Shown: positions 1-10,694 of the stretch, piece after piece | Position numbering within the stretch: the stretch's first letter is position 1 | Layout: each line of letters begins with the position of its first letter | From: Dastarcus helophoroides | Taxonomy: Eukaryota > Arthropoda > Insecta > Coleoptera > Bothrideridae | Reading direction: 5' to 3' | NCBI GenBank assembly: GCA_028583605.1 | Contig: CM053326.1 | Coordinates: 3,978,385-4,042,384 of the forward strand | Length of the DNA stretch: 64,000 nucleotides | The notes under the pieces: model-generated | The model's database searches: none | The model's input: the letters and a program-made list of their open reading frames with translations, nothing else | What the model was told of the DNA's origin: nothing | Translations under genes and position numbers: made by a program

Positions 1-718
1 CCCAAATTTCAGGATAGACTGAAGGGATCTCTTTTTGCAGCCAGAATTGTTGGTATCCGCTTTTGAATTTAAATTTTAATTCGTCGTTTGAAATTAATTC
101 CATCAACTCTTCTTGTATCTTTGACGATTCTTCTGTGTTTGCATTTGAAAAGGGGTCCAAAATCCAATCAGGTATGGTCATTTTCAAAATATCATTAAAT
201 CGTTGATTAAAATCTGAATGAAGGGCTCCCAAGTGCTCACAATAAGACTGTATGTCATCACCCTTTTTCTTTGCTGCAGATAAATTTGGGAACTGGCTAA
301 ATTCTCCTCGTCCAAAGTTTTGTTTGTACAAAAGAAGTTTTCTCAAAAATGCAGAAATAACAAACTTTGTTTTTATTAAATTGAGATCATTGCCCTGAAG
401 CTGAAAATTGCTTTCATTAAATTTTTGAAACAAGTCGGTCAAATAAGCAATATCACTTTTGGCTTGAATCAAATTCGACCTTAAAGCATCATTTTTATCT
501 TGAAAGAACTCCAGTACTGTGTTATACAGCTTATAAAACCTATCTAAAGAGGCACCCTTTGACAACCATCGAACTTCTGAATGAAGAAGCAAACGATTAT
601 ATTCTTCGTCGTTTTGAACACAAAGCTGTTTGAATAATGGGTCATTCAACGATGAGCTTCTGATTGTGTTCAAGCCTTGCGATTGACTAATCACACGTGT
701 ATTAGAACGGCAGCGCAT
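1..718 (-). pseudogene. hAT transposase C-terminal half (ZBED5/FAM200/SCAND3-like)
   Basis: An uninterrupted frame of 239 codons runs from a Met codon at 718-716 to the window edge. It contains the conserved LHSEVRWLSKGASLDRFYKL block and ends with GYQQFWLQKEIPSVYPEIW. Both are landmarks of the transposases related to vertebrate ZBED5, FAM200 and SCAND3, which derive from hAT elements. The N-terminal BED zinc finger and the first acidic catalytic segment are absent, so the Met is probably a chance start. The frame has no stops, so the deletion may be recent, or the missing part could be an upstream exon, although only 280 bp remain before the terminus. Confidence 0.75.
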
Positions 719-1001
719 TGGCGTTGGCACCACACTATCAGTAGCAGTTCACCACTGCACATACTTTAATTCAAGTGAAGGAGGATGCGAGAATTGAACT
801 AGTAAGTTTTTTAAAAACGGAAGCGTTATAAGCGAGCGAAATATATAAATAAATTTTTTAAATATTTTTTCTTGTATTTATGATTTTACCGCCACTTTAC
901 AGTTATTCATCGCCCCCAGGTGCACCCATGGACCATTACCGCCCCCTTTGAACCCTACAGCGCCCACTAGGGGGCGGTAACGCCCACTTTGGGAATCACT
1001 G
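1..1001 (-). mobile_element. hAT-type DNA transposon, 5' end, internally deleted, open at left edge
   Basis: Read on the minus strand, the element starts at 1001 with CAGTGATTCCCAAAGTGGGC, a typical hAT terminus (CAG followed by TTCCCAAA). GC-rich subterminal sequence with GGGGGCGGTAA-like words follows down to about 900. The next bases outside, 1002-1009 (gtctaaat), would be the 8-bp target duplication, but the other end lies outside the window. Only about 280 bp separate the terminus from the middle of the transposase reading frame. The BED finger and first half of the catalytic domain, about 1 kb in relatives, are therefore missing. Confidence 0.75.
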
Positions 1002-2047
1002 GTCTAAATGAAATAATGTGAGAGACAAATTTGTTCTGCAGTCTATCCTTCAGCTATCCTTCAAACAAAAAATTTTACAATATGGGTCAAATAGCCTTGA
1101 AATGCAACCACCTCTTTTCCCATAAAATATTTTTTTTCAACAACTATTACGATATCATCCCCCATGGGCTTTTAACCCCCATAGTGGGCATCTATCCTCA
1201 CATCTTGTACTGAAAATTTTATTACTCTCAAAAATATAGGTTGTAGTCTTACTTGATTACTCTTTACCACGTAGTAGCTAATACCATGGCTTTGACGGGA
1301 AATTATAATATGGTTGATTATTAGAAATTTTTCGGGAAGAAAACGTCAATTTCAAAATGTGGGGAAGCTATCCCACTTTTACCCTATTTAACTAAACAAA
1401 AGCTTTTCCATATACAAAGCAAAATTTCACAAATATTCTCAGAGCTGTTATAGACAGTTTTCAAATGCTCAGATATGGAATTATACTCCTGAGTGGTGGA
1501 CGAATTATTTATTGGCTAAAACATGAATATATAATTCTGGATTTAGCACTACATTGGCTTAGTGAATTTCTAAAATAGCTGGCTTTAATCAGGATCACAC
1601 ATTTATATTTAACTTTATCGCAGTTACTTGATTGTGATTTAACATCACCTATGTAGGTATATAAAATATAGGTTGTGCTGGGGGATCCGTAAACATGTAA
1701 ATTTAAAGATAGAATATGGCGAGATTTTAAGCTTACCAAGGAAGAATGTATTATAGAAGATTATATAGGATGTACGGTAGATCGATACAGTCCTTTTGAT
1801 AGTGAACATTTAAGTAAATTATATTCTAAAGCTTATCTTCCCGAATTAAAATGATTGACAGATGTTTAAATTGATGAATATTTACCAATTTTTCCAATTC
1901 CAATTTACAAACATTCAATGTTAAATGAACAGGCTAAACAATATCTAATTCCTAGTTTGGTGGCTTTATTTTCGAGTGTGAACAATAGCTACATTCCTCA
2001 TGAAAACTTATGGCATCAGCAATATGACATCTGCATTATGCTTTATG
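1002..2047. other. No recognisable gene
   Basis: AT-rich DNA with only short chance frames on both strands (for example 1031-1213 and 1509-1739). None carries a recognisable motif. The segment 1690-1860 has runs of open sequence but matches nothing I recognise. Confidence 0.5.
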
Positions 2048-2339
2048 GTCATATCTTGAGGACGTATTTCCAAATAAGTGGATTGAAAGATGTGAAAACT
2101 ATTGAACTTGGTCATCAAGGTCACCGGATATTAACCCGCCAGATTTTATTTTTCATTGGTATCACCTAAAGAACGTCGTGTATAAAAGTAAATCTGACTA
2201 TAATAAGGAATTAAAAAACAGAATCAGATTACAATTTAACAACATTTCTCAAGACATAATAGAAAAATTTCATCAGAATTCATTGATCGTTTGGGATATT
2301 GTCATGCATAAGAAGGTTTTTCATTTAATCATCCAATAA
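2048..2339 (+). pseudogene. IS630/Tc1/mariner-type transposase, C-terminal remnant
   Basis: The frame beginning near 2048 reads a degraded version of the last catalytic region: FPNKWIER, one stop, then SSRSPDINPPDFIF followed by a YHLKNVVYKSK segment and about 50 more residues to a stop at 2337-2339. The SPD-L/I-NPPDF motif followed by LK-VVY is the signature of the same group as the intact ORF at 39418-40488, where the DF/DY aspartate is the third catalytic residue. The N-terminal helix-turn-helix and first two aspartates are not recognisable. Ancient and inactive. Confidence 0.6.
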
Positions 2340-2360
2340 AGTAACTTTTATATTGAGCAA

Positions 2361-3124
2361 GTCAAGTGAGCACCCCCAAAAACCACAATGTCGTCGATTT
2401 TTATGAAAAATAGGTCAAATGAATGCCTATACTAATACTAAACATAGCCCCAAAAAATTTTGTAAAATTTCAATTTTTACTGTTTTTACGGATCTTTAAA
2501 TATTTGAATTACTTTTAATTAAAAAATTAATTTCGCGGACACTTTTCAAGGAAATGTTACGAAAATGTTATGAGAGATTCTTAGTAGTTTACATTTTCAA
2601 ATGAAATAAACAATTTTTGTAAATTTATTTATTTATCTATTTATTTATAATAATTAAATAAACAATTGAATTTTTAACAATGTTCTCATATTTCGATTTT
2701 TTCAAATGTAAGCGCAAAATGTTCCTCGGACCTTGAGCTACAAGAAACCGCAAAAAAATTTGACTCCCCGACTCATTCTGTAACTCAGCATCAATTTTTT
2801 CGATACAAGGTTACTCTACGCTGGAGCGCCTGAGCGTACGTTCTACGTACACCGAGAAATTAACTTACATCTTCTTAAAAGATCTCCATGAACAATATCA
2901 AGAAAAATTTCCAGAGGCTAAGATAGGTCTCACAAGATTTCGAAAACTCAAACCACCTGAATGCATTGCAGCAGGTCAAAATGGTACTCACAACGTTTGT
3001 GTTTGTAAGATTCATCAAAATATTCGACTCAAGTTATTCGGCCTAAAAAAAGAATTGAAAAAGCATGAAATTTCTTTCGTTAAAAAATGTGATGATTGGA
3101 TAAAAGCTTCAGTATGTGAAATTT
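2361..3124 (+). repeat. Left inverted arm of fold-back element
   Basis: Matches the reverse complement of 4070-4833, with scattered substitutions and a few indels. The non-coding outer part ends near 2865. The inner part is coding (see 2866-4069). Confidence 0.8.
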
Positions 3125-4069
3125 CAACTCCTACATGCTTTTTATCGACTTGTCACGTGTGCCCAAGTATACAAGTTATTATTGAAAGGCTAAAGAAACA
3201 ACTCGATGATAATAATATTCAAGAAATTCCTTACACTCAATGGACCAGTACTGACAGATATAGAATATTTTAATTTTTCCTAATTCTCATAATTTGTTTT
3301 TCGATTTTTCATGTATCACCGTGAAATTTCCATTTCAGATGTAACATCACTGAACAAGTCGTGAGTAGTAACGAATTTCTGAAATCTTTGGAAAAAGATT
3401 GGCCAGACCTTTTGAAGCATGACTTTTTAGCCAAGTCACAAGCTGCTTACTTTAATAAGAAGAAAGAATGGGTGTGTAATGGTGAATTCGTTATTTGTTT
3501 AGATTTTGCCGAAAACTATACATGCTACGTGCAAAATGCAATACAATCGCGCCACTGGGCAAGTAACCAAGTAACTTTGCATTCGTACGAGATATACTTT
3601 CGTAAAGATGAAAAAATGCAGCACATAAATCATGTTTTGATTTCGGAAAAAGTTACACACGATGCCAGTTCAGTTCATTTGTTTAATACAAAGCTAGTAG
3701 AATTTTTGAAAAAAGAGTTTGGAGCGGAAAATGTTAGAAAGCTGTTTTATTTTTTTGACGGAGCAGGATCACAGTACAAAAATAAGTACAGAGTGGAACT
3801 TCTTCGCAACGTCATACGGCAAAGGAGCATGCGTCGGTGTGGGTGAATGCGTAAAAGGACACGCGTATCAAGCGAGTTTGCAACGTGTCAACGAAAAACA
3901 CATAACAAACGCAAGAACATTATACGAATGGGCGAGCAGTTTTTTCAAAAAAATAAGTTTCAGCTTCTGTTCACAGTCGGATCATGATTCAGATGAAAGC
4001 CGATTGGTGGAACGTTTTGCAAATACTAAAACTGTCAAGAATACGCGACAGTTCCACAAATTTAATCCC
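2866..4069 (+). pseudogene. Transposase-like gene remnant of the fold-back element
   Basis: The first segment (2866-3273) reads through LHEQYQEKFPEAKIG, then a Cys-rich CIAAGQNGTHNVCVCKIHQN region and CHVCP. A probable intron follows: an acceptor-like tttccatttcag at 3327-3338 precedes CNITEQVV, but the donor near 3270 is not GT. The central segment has LDFAENYTCYVQNAIQ, then FFDGAGSQYKN near 3757. A frame change and a deletion near 3800 lead to EWNFFATSYGKGACVGVGECVKG. These blocks recur in a family of uncharacterised arthropod and cnidarian transposon proteins. The acidic residues of LDFAENY and FDGAGSQYKN are plausible catalytic positions by inference. The C-terminus is lost because the inverted arm begins at 4070. 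Confidence 0.55.
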
Positions 4070-4833
4070 GAAATTTCACATACTGAAGCTTTTATTCAAT
4101 CATCACATTTTTTAACGAAAAAATTTCATGCTTTTTCAATTCTTTTTTTAGGCCGAATAACTTGAGTCGAATATTTTGATGAATCTTACAAACACAAACG
4201 TTGTGAGTACCATTTTGACCTGCTGCAATGCATTCAGGTGGTTTGAGTTTTTGAAATCTTGTGAGACCTATCTTAGCCTCTGGAAATTTTTCTTGATATT
4301 GTTCATGGACATCTTTTAAGAAGATGTAAGTTAATTTCTCGGTGTACGTAGAACGTACGCTCAGGCGCTCCAGCGTAGAGTAACCTTGTATCGAAAAAAT
4401 TGATGCTGAGTTACAGAATGAGTCAGGAAGTCAAATTTTTTTGCGGATTCTTATAGCTCAAGGTCCGAGGAACATTTTGCGCCTACATTTGAAAAAATCG
4501 AAATATGAGAACATTGTTAAAAATTCAATTGTTTATTTAATTATTATAAATAAATAGATAAATAAATAAATTTACAAAAATTGTTTATTTCATTTGAAAA
4601 TATAAAGTTCTAAGAATCTTTCCTTAATTTTTCATAACAGTTTATTAAAAAGTGTCCGAGAAATTAATTTTTTAATTAAAAGTAATTAAAATATTTAAAC
4701 ATCCGTAAAAACAATAGAAATTGAAATTTTGCAAAATTTGTTGGGGCTATGTTTAGTATTGGTATAGGCATTCATTTGACCTATGTTCCATAAAAATTCA
4801 CGACACAGTGGTTTTTGGGGGTGCTCATTTGAC
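4070..4833 (-). repeat. Right inverted arm of fold-back element
   Basis: Reverse-complement copy of 2361-3124. It carries the inverted coding segment (HNVCVCKIHQNIRL read on minus) at about 4100-4330. Confidence 0.8.
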
Positions 4834-5230
4834 GTGTTTTGTCTCATTATTATTTATTGTTAATTTACTATTTTTTGTTATAAAATATCATGATAAATCA
4901 AATTGCTTATCTTTTAAAATAATACTTTTGATTGTTTGTAGCTCAGAACTTGTGAAGTCTGGACCCTAGGTAATCTAGCTTTTTAAAATTAACTTTTCCA
5001 ACTTTACCTTCCCCCTTCCCCAAAAAAGCAAACAAAAGCAGAATCCATTGCAAGTTGTCGAATTTGTTGTCCAATAACAATACTTTATCCAGCAGTTACC
5101 GTAAACATTTTTTCCCAAACACAGAATATTTCCAATCTAATAATGTACTCTATAAAATGACATGTATCTCAACAATAACAGTTAATTGACTATTTGATTC
5201 ATGGTCATCTTTAAATTATATAAGTAAAAT
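4834..5230. other. No recognisable gene
   Basis: AT-rich intervening sequence between the fold-back element and the LINE copy. Nothing recognised. Confidence 0.5.
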
Positions 5231-5306
5231 GATATTTAAGAAAATAAGCTATTTTTTGCACTTAAAACATTGTTGGAGTATTTAGAATATTACGAAATAA
5301 AATTGA
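5231..5306 (+). repeat. 76-bp direct repeat, left copy, flanking LINE
   Basis: Runs from gatatttaagaaaataagc to aaaattga and matches 6466-6541 with about six substitutions. The two copies abut the poly(A) tail and the 5' end of the LINE fragment, respectively. They look like a very long target-site duplication. Confidence 0.75.
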
Positions 5307-6465
5307 TTTTTTTTTAAGTTTAATTCACTCGCAAAGGGTAACCTCATTATGCTTTTATTGCGAGTAGGATGCGGAAACAAAGATAGATGGCGATGAACCG
5401 CCTTCTTAAACAAGGATAGGTTGTAATTTTTGGGGAAAATTCCTTTGGTAACAAGTTCCATAACTTGGAGGTTCTATAGAAAAAAAGGTCTCTGTAGACA
5501 GAAGTCCTCATTGTTTCAAGCTGGATCGCACAGCAATTTGGTGTCTTCGATTGTCTAGTATGCCTCAAGAATCTTGCCCTTCGGGGGATAAATTCTATTA
5601 GTTTCTGCGAGCATCTTCCATGATAGTACTTGTAGAAAAGAGACAAGTCACCAACCATACGCCTATGCTTTAGTGTTTCGAGAGAATCAGTCAAACTCTC
5701 GTCATCAATTAGCCGAATCGCTCTTCTTTGAATTGAATCCAAGAGAGCTAAAGTGTGTTTTGTTGCTGAATTTTAAACATGAGAACAGTATTCCAGTGTT
5801 GGCCTAACTTAAGCCTTGTATAGTGTTAATAGCTGATAAGATGTGATGTACTTTTAAGCTCTAAAAAGAAAGCTTAGCTTCTGAGATGCGGATTTGGCAA
5901 TGGCGCGCACATGGTCGTCCCAAGAGAAATTAGTGCTCGCATTCATTTCTAGGATAGATAGATTAGATCCCATTTGAAGCGTTGAAGTCGACCAAATTGT
6001 TCTTACCCCATTCCAGAATAATCTCGAGATCCCTATTAATTGTCTGTATCTGCTGTTTTTTTAGTCGATCTTAAGCAGCAATAGATAATGATTTGTTGGA
6101 GAAAAAAGATGACACAAAGTTACTATCATCTGTGTAGCTGTATATAGGATTGAAAGTTAAAGCTAAGAGATCGTTTATGTCTAACAGAAATAGAGTAGGA
6201 GACATAGCAGACCCCTTAGGCACCCCCGCGTTAATCGCAAATGTCTCGGATGAGATGCCATCGACGACGACTTGAAGAGATCTGTCAGCGAAAAAATTGG
6301 ATGTCAGATGACAGAGTCCTAGAGGAAGACCATAAGATGTCAACTTGGCGAGAAAAGATCGGTGCCAGACTCTGTCGAAAGCCTTTGAGATATCCAATGC
6401 AACAATCCTAGCCTCACCATGTTTTTCCATAGCTGAGTTACAGATATGGGTAACATATGCCAGTA
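5307..6465 (-). mobile_element. 5'-truncated non-LTR retrotransposon (jockey/CR1-like LINE), copy 1
   Basis: Oriented on the minus strand. It ends at 5307-5315 in a short run of A (T on plus), preceded by a 3' UTR that recurs at 62540 and 62805 and, as a fragment, at 27355. The coding part comprises reverse-transcriptase core and C-terminal segments separated by damaged sequence. Flanking 76-bp direct repeats mark the insertion boundaries, so the 5' truncation lies at 6465. Confidence 0.8.
5347..6420 (-). pseudogene. LINE reverse transcriptase, broken
   Basis: The upstream part (about 6071-6420) reads ALDISKAFDRVWHRSFLAKL, GVPKGSAMSPTLFL and SYTDDSNF. These are RT motifs A, B and C, with the usual YADD altered to YTDD. 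The downstream part (5347-5742) reads DSIQRRAIRLIDD, HRRMVGDLSLFYKYYHGRCS and KLWNLLPKEFSP, the conserved C-terminal region of arthropod jockey/CR1-like elements. The two parts are in different frames with stops between them. Inactive copy; compare 63225-63960, which retains YADD. Confidence 0.8.
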
Positions 6466-6541
6466 GATATTTGAGAAAATAAGCTATTTTTTGCACCCGA
6501 AACATTGTTGGAGTATTTAGAATATTATGAAATATAATTGA
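6466..6541 (+). repeat. 76-bp direct repeat, right copy
   Basis: Second copy of 5231-5306, starting gatatttgagaaaataagc and ending aatataattga. Confidence 0.75.
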
Positions 6542-7264
6542 ATTAAAAATGAAAAACAAGTAAGAAGTAATCATGAAGTGTAAAATGAAATAAATATATT
6601 CACGTCCCTTTACTTAATGTTTTAAAAAGTATTTTAAAGAAGTTGCCTACAAAGAATAATATAAATAATAATTAAGATCTAATTTCTTACGTTTGCGTTC
6701 ATATAACCGTCATTAAAAGATAGCTGCTAGGAAAGAGATATTAACGCTTAAATTACCCAAGAAAAAATTGCATCGCCTTGACCCAATGCGCCTCCCTAAT
6801 TCATTTAGAAGATACGTGTTTTAGCAAACACAACTTTTTAAATCATCTGGAGCGTTCTCAATTGCCAAGATATATTATCTAGATTAAATTTTCGTTTTTT
6901 TCGAGATAAATCTCTTGAGATCAGCTTGCAATGAACCATCTAACTCACACGCTTTTTAGAATTACGTTTACGTCTTTAGGACTCCGGGGCCGATATTTTA
7001 ACCTTATTAATCTCACAATATTTTGCAAAAATATTATACGAAATATAATGTTATAATATTACTTTGCAGGCGACCATATTTTTTTTATAATTAATGATAG
7101 TATTATGCATGTATTGGGTCGCAAATGAATAAAAAGGAAAAAATCAGGAGGTTACTCTACACCGAAAATTAGCGTAAGTGTTTTTTGCAAAGTTTTTCCT
7201 AAAAAGACTTATTATTTTCTAAAATAACACCAGAAAAATTGATGAAATAAAAATTGGTGAATTT
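6542..7264. other. No recognisable gene
   Basis: AT-rich sequence. No motif-bearing reading frame was seen on either strand. Confidence 0.5.
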
Positions 7265-7520
7265 ATTACTCAGTGAATATACAGGGTCTCGAAAATATAG
7301 TTTGCAAGCCGCTGGGTGTTTTTTTTTTTGTATTGACGTGAAATTACAACAATCGATGTAGGTCCCCGTTAAAACTTTTCGTGTTAAATTAAAACAACAT
7401 TCCTTAACGTACCCGAGAAATATGCCTCAAAGTCGCTTTTATTTTTTCAATTTCAACCTCCTGTATGTCGAAAACTAAGCGTTTATGTGCAACATTGTAC
7501 ATGACTTTTCCCCTTTAATT
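7265..7520 (+). repeat. Old terminal region of a TATACAGG-ended DNA transposon
   Basis: Begins TATACAGGGTCTCG at 7269. At 7462 it contains tcctgtatgtcgaaaacta followed by agcgttt, which closely matches 40952-40975 near the DD41D transposase. Similar TATACAGGG(T) ends occur at 9170 (reverse), 16890 (reverse), 41052 (reverse) and 56749. These tips are common in insect mariner-type elements; the family assignment is an inference. Confidence 0.45.
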
Positions 7521-8050
7521 GTCGTCGTAAAATCCATTGGTAAAATTTAACCAATTTTTTAATTTGATAAATATTTTTAGTGACTCATTAATCATCATTT
7601 TTTTTTATTAGCATCTTCATAAATTCTGATATGGATTTATAAAAATAAGTTACAAAGCTTGACAAGTTGTAAACGTTTTTATATCTTTCATAGTTTTTTT
7701 TGTTAAATTAGTAGTTTGTTAAGGCCGAAACTTTACAAAATTAAAAAGTATTCTGCTGTTATATCCTTTTAGTGCAGTTTTATTGAATATTGTAAAATAT
7801 TCCACTTCCATGGTTTTACTGTTTTCATATTTGATTTTCATACGTTTTTAGTTTTTAAGAAAACAATTTTGAAAGACCTTAACTCCAAAGACAGGAGTTT
7901 TTGTAAAAATTTTGGAAAAGTGTTTGGCTAATTTTTAATGTAAAAAGAGATCCTACGTATCTCGCACTGCAAGGTAATTGTTTTGTTTCATTTTTGTTTC
8001 ATGAAATTGCACACCGGTTTGCTCTATTACTGCAAAATTCCAAACAAACA

Positions 8051-9050
8051 TGATTTTTTGACAAAAATGATTATATCTCGGATAATTGTGCACCAAATCA
8101 GAAATTCTAATTTGCTAACAGATTGTCAGTAACACATTGGGGGCGCTACCTGCGCTACCTTGTATTAATCTAAAGCATCATAACTTTTTTGTGCCTTCAT
8201 GTACACTTGTTTTAAATAGATATTTTTATCAACCTATATTTTTTACGAAAAAAAGGTACACTTTCTAAATGTTGATAGAAGCAACCGTTTTCAAGATATT
8301 TGCTTTCAAAGTTTGCCATACGTTTATTTTAAGTTATGTAAAAGTGAATTTTTCGCAGTAGGTTTCACAATAAAAGTAATAAAACTGACTCCAAAATAGT
8401 TTATATTACTCTACTGACATTATTATTACACATATTTTTTAAATTTCTAAAGCAAATTTAAATAAAACACCAAAACAAAATTTATTTTTAAAAATAAGAA
8501 TGTGGGAAATGACCTTTTTCATGTAAAAGGAAGTAATTAAAAATCTAGCTGTTTTTTATTGAAATTTATCTCCAAATATCTGCTTTGACCACCCAGATTA
8601 TTAAAATTTTCTTGTGCAAACTCGGACATCATATCTCACATATCTATATTAGAAAATAAATTAAGTCTTAATTTTTTGGATTTTCTTTATTGAAATTTTT
8701 AAAATTTAGGTAATCATCAGCAAAGTAATATTTGACAAAAATAACTTTCAAAGCTGTCTTATGTTTACTTTTTTTTTAAGCCTACTTCGAAAATTTAATA
8801 TCTTAGTAATTTAAAACCAAGGCTCGTCAAGCTTTAAAGGCCAATATCTTGGAAAGGGTTGCTTATATCAACTTTTAGAGAGTACACCTTTTTTACGTAA
8901 AAAATACCGTTATGATGATTTAAAATTATGCAGCTTAGCGCAGGTAACGCCCCCTATCAGCTATTGGTAATATGTTAGCAAATCAGAGTTTATCGACTCA
9001 AGAAACCCCCTTGTGCCAAATTTCGTATTCCATAATTATACAAAAAAATC
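8051..9050. repeat. Imperfect inverted repeat, ~0.25-kb arms
   Basis: Segment 8051-8338 pairs with 8823-9050 in reverse. Shared landmarks include ctgatttgctaaca, gggggcgttacctgcgct, a tacgaaaaaaaggt block and aagcaacc-tttccaagatatt. About 480 bp of unrelated AT-rich DNA lies between the arms. It is probably a decayed fold-back or long-TIR element without coding sequence. The right arm is followed at 9168 by a tcctgtata end. Confidence 0.5.
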
Positions 9051-9449
9051 GAATTTTTTTTTAACTTTGACAGCCTTTATCTCTGTTAATATCAACTTTT
9101 GGTATAGGGTAAATGTAGCTAATTCATATTATTTTTATTTGAAAAATCCACCATTGCCCTGTGTACCATTACTTATGGTCCATCCTGTATATGCATCATA
9201 AATCAAAAAAATTGGGTTCGATATAAAACAAACATTTAATGATCATTTAAAAACCATTCAATATTAATTTATTGCTATAAATCTGAAGCATTAAAATTAA
9301 ATTTTGATATGATAATTATCAATTTGTCTGAACTAAAATTTTTTGGTGCATATTATTTCAAAAATATAGATTTAAATAGAGCAACCCTTTTGTCGAATTT
9401 TTATTGCATTAGGTATATTCTGATTATTTATTTAATTTTTTTCTGTTAC

Positions 9450-10690
9450 ATATTACCAAAATTGTATATAAAATCCAAGGTTGCGAAACATTATTATTTT
9501 TGTTCCGGTTTTCGGTTTTCGTTCCGGAAAAAAATTATATAAGTTCAGTTTCGGTTTTCGTTTCGACAAAAATAACGGTTTTTTCAGGTTTTCGCTTTTT
9601 GGTTTAGCTCCGAGTGACTCATTTTTAATTTTTCGAGTAATTTCGAGTAACAAAAGTCCAAATTTTAAAAACGGAACTAAAATTTAGGAAAAATGTTCAA
9701 ATTAAAATTTAAAATTTCGATTTAGGCTGAAAGTTGGAGTGCAAAGTCATTTTTTTAGAAAACGTAAAATCTGTAAGCTTGTACTCTAACTTTTAGAATA
9801 AATAGAATTTTAAATTAAAAATTTTAGATTTCAAAATTTTCAATTTAAACTAATTATAAATAATGTTAAAACTTTTTAAGTTGAAACAAAAAATGTTCAG
9901 AAAAGTGTAGTTATATTTCTAAAAAAAGTCCAGATTTGAATTTGAAGTAACATTTTTAGGAAAAAATAACAATTTTAAAATTTTAAGTTTCAAAACTCAG
10001 ATTTATACCAGAGACTTTAAGTTTTGAGAAGATACTCAAACTATAGAGTCAAAGTCAAATTGTTATGATTAGAATGAAAGATTTAGAATTTTTTTTACAT
10101 AAATCCAGAGTTTGTTTTTAAATTTTGACTACCTTTTTAAAAGTGTGAGTTAAAACTTGATTTTTTTTTATTGTCATGTTTCAAATCAATAATTCGAGAA
10201 GAACATTCAAATTTAGGAGGAACAATTGCACCGTCTAGGAACAAATCTAAATTTCGATTCAACGAACGATCAAAGTTCGAAAAAACAATTCTTTCATAAA
10301 TAAAAATTTCTTAAGATTTTAACTATTTCTAGTAGTTATAAGTAAAAAGTCTTTTAAACATTCTAATTTAGAAATTGAGGCCTAAATATCAAAAAAACTT
10401 ATGATTTTTGGAAAAAGTTTACATCTAATATTTAAGTCGAAATTTTAGAAAAAAATCACAAAAATTGCAAAATTTGAAAAAAAGTCAAATATTTTTACTA
10501 TCTTTTATTAAAATTTTGATTTCTTTTTAGGCATTTTCATATTTTCAGGAAATTTGAAGAAGACATTTCGAAGTTATTTTTGAAATTTGATGATGTTCTG
10601 AAGAATTAAGTTCAAATTTGAAATTTTAATTTTTTTTAAGGTAAAAATAGCCTAAATTTGAAAAGAAAACTACCAGCATTTTCTAAAATG
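9450..10690. other. Low-complexity AT-rich DNA
   Basis: No gene. The sequence is built from variations on aaattttgaaatttcg and its complement, with local ttcggttttcg repeats at 9505-9600. The same vocabulary makes up the interior of the large hAT-type elements at 42036-45240 and 57486-61379, so this may be an old relative without recognisable ends. Confidence 0.5.
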
Positions 10691-10694
10691 GTCA

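Larger units (their letters stand above)
2361..4833. mobile_element. Fold-back transposon with ~0.76-kb inverted arms
   Basis: The outer ends are GTCAARTGAGCACCCCC on the left and its reverse complement on the right. About 764 bp at each side are inverted copies (2361-3124 and 4070-4833) around a roughly 945-bp spacer. The arms include not only non-coding terminal DNA but also about 250 bp of coding sequence of the transposase remnant, so the left-hand coding segment occurs twice in opposite orientation. No convincing target duplication was found just outside the ends. The superfamily was not assigned. Confidence 0.75.
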
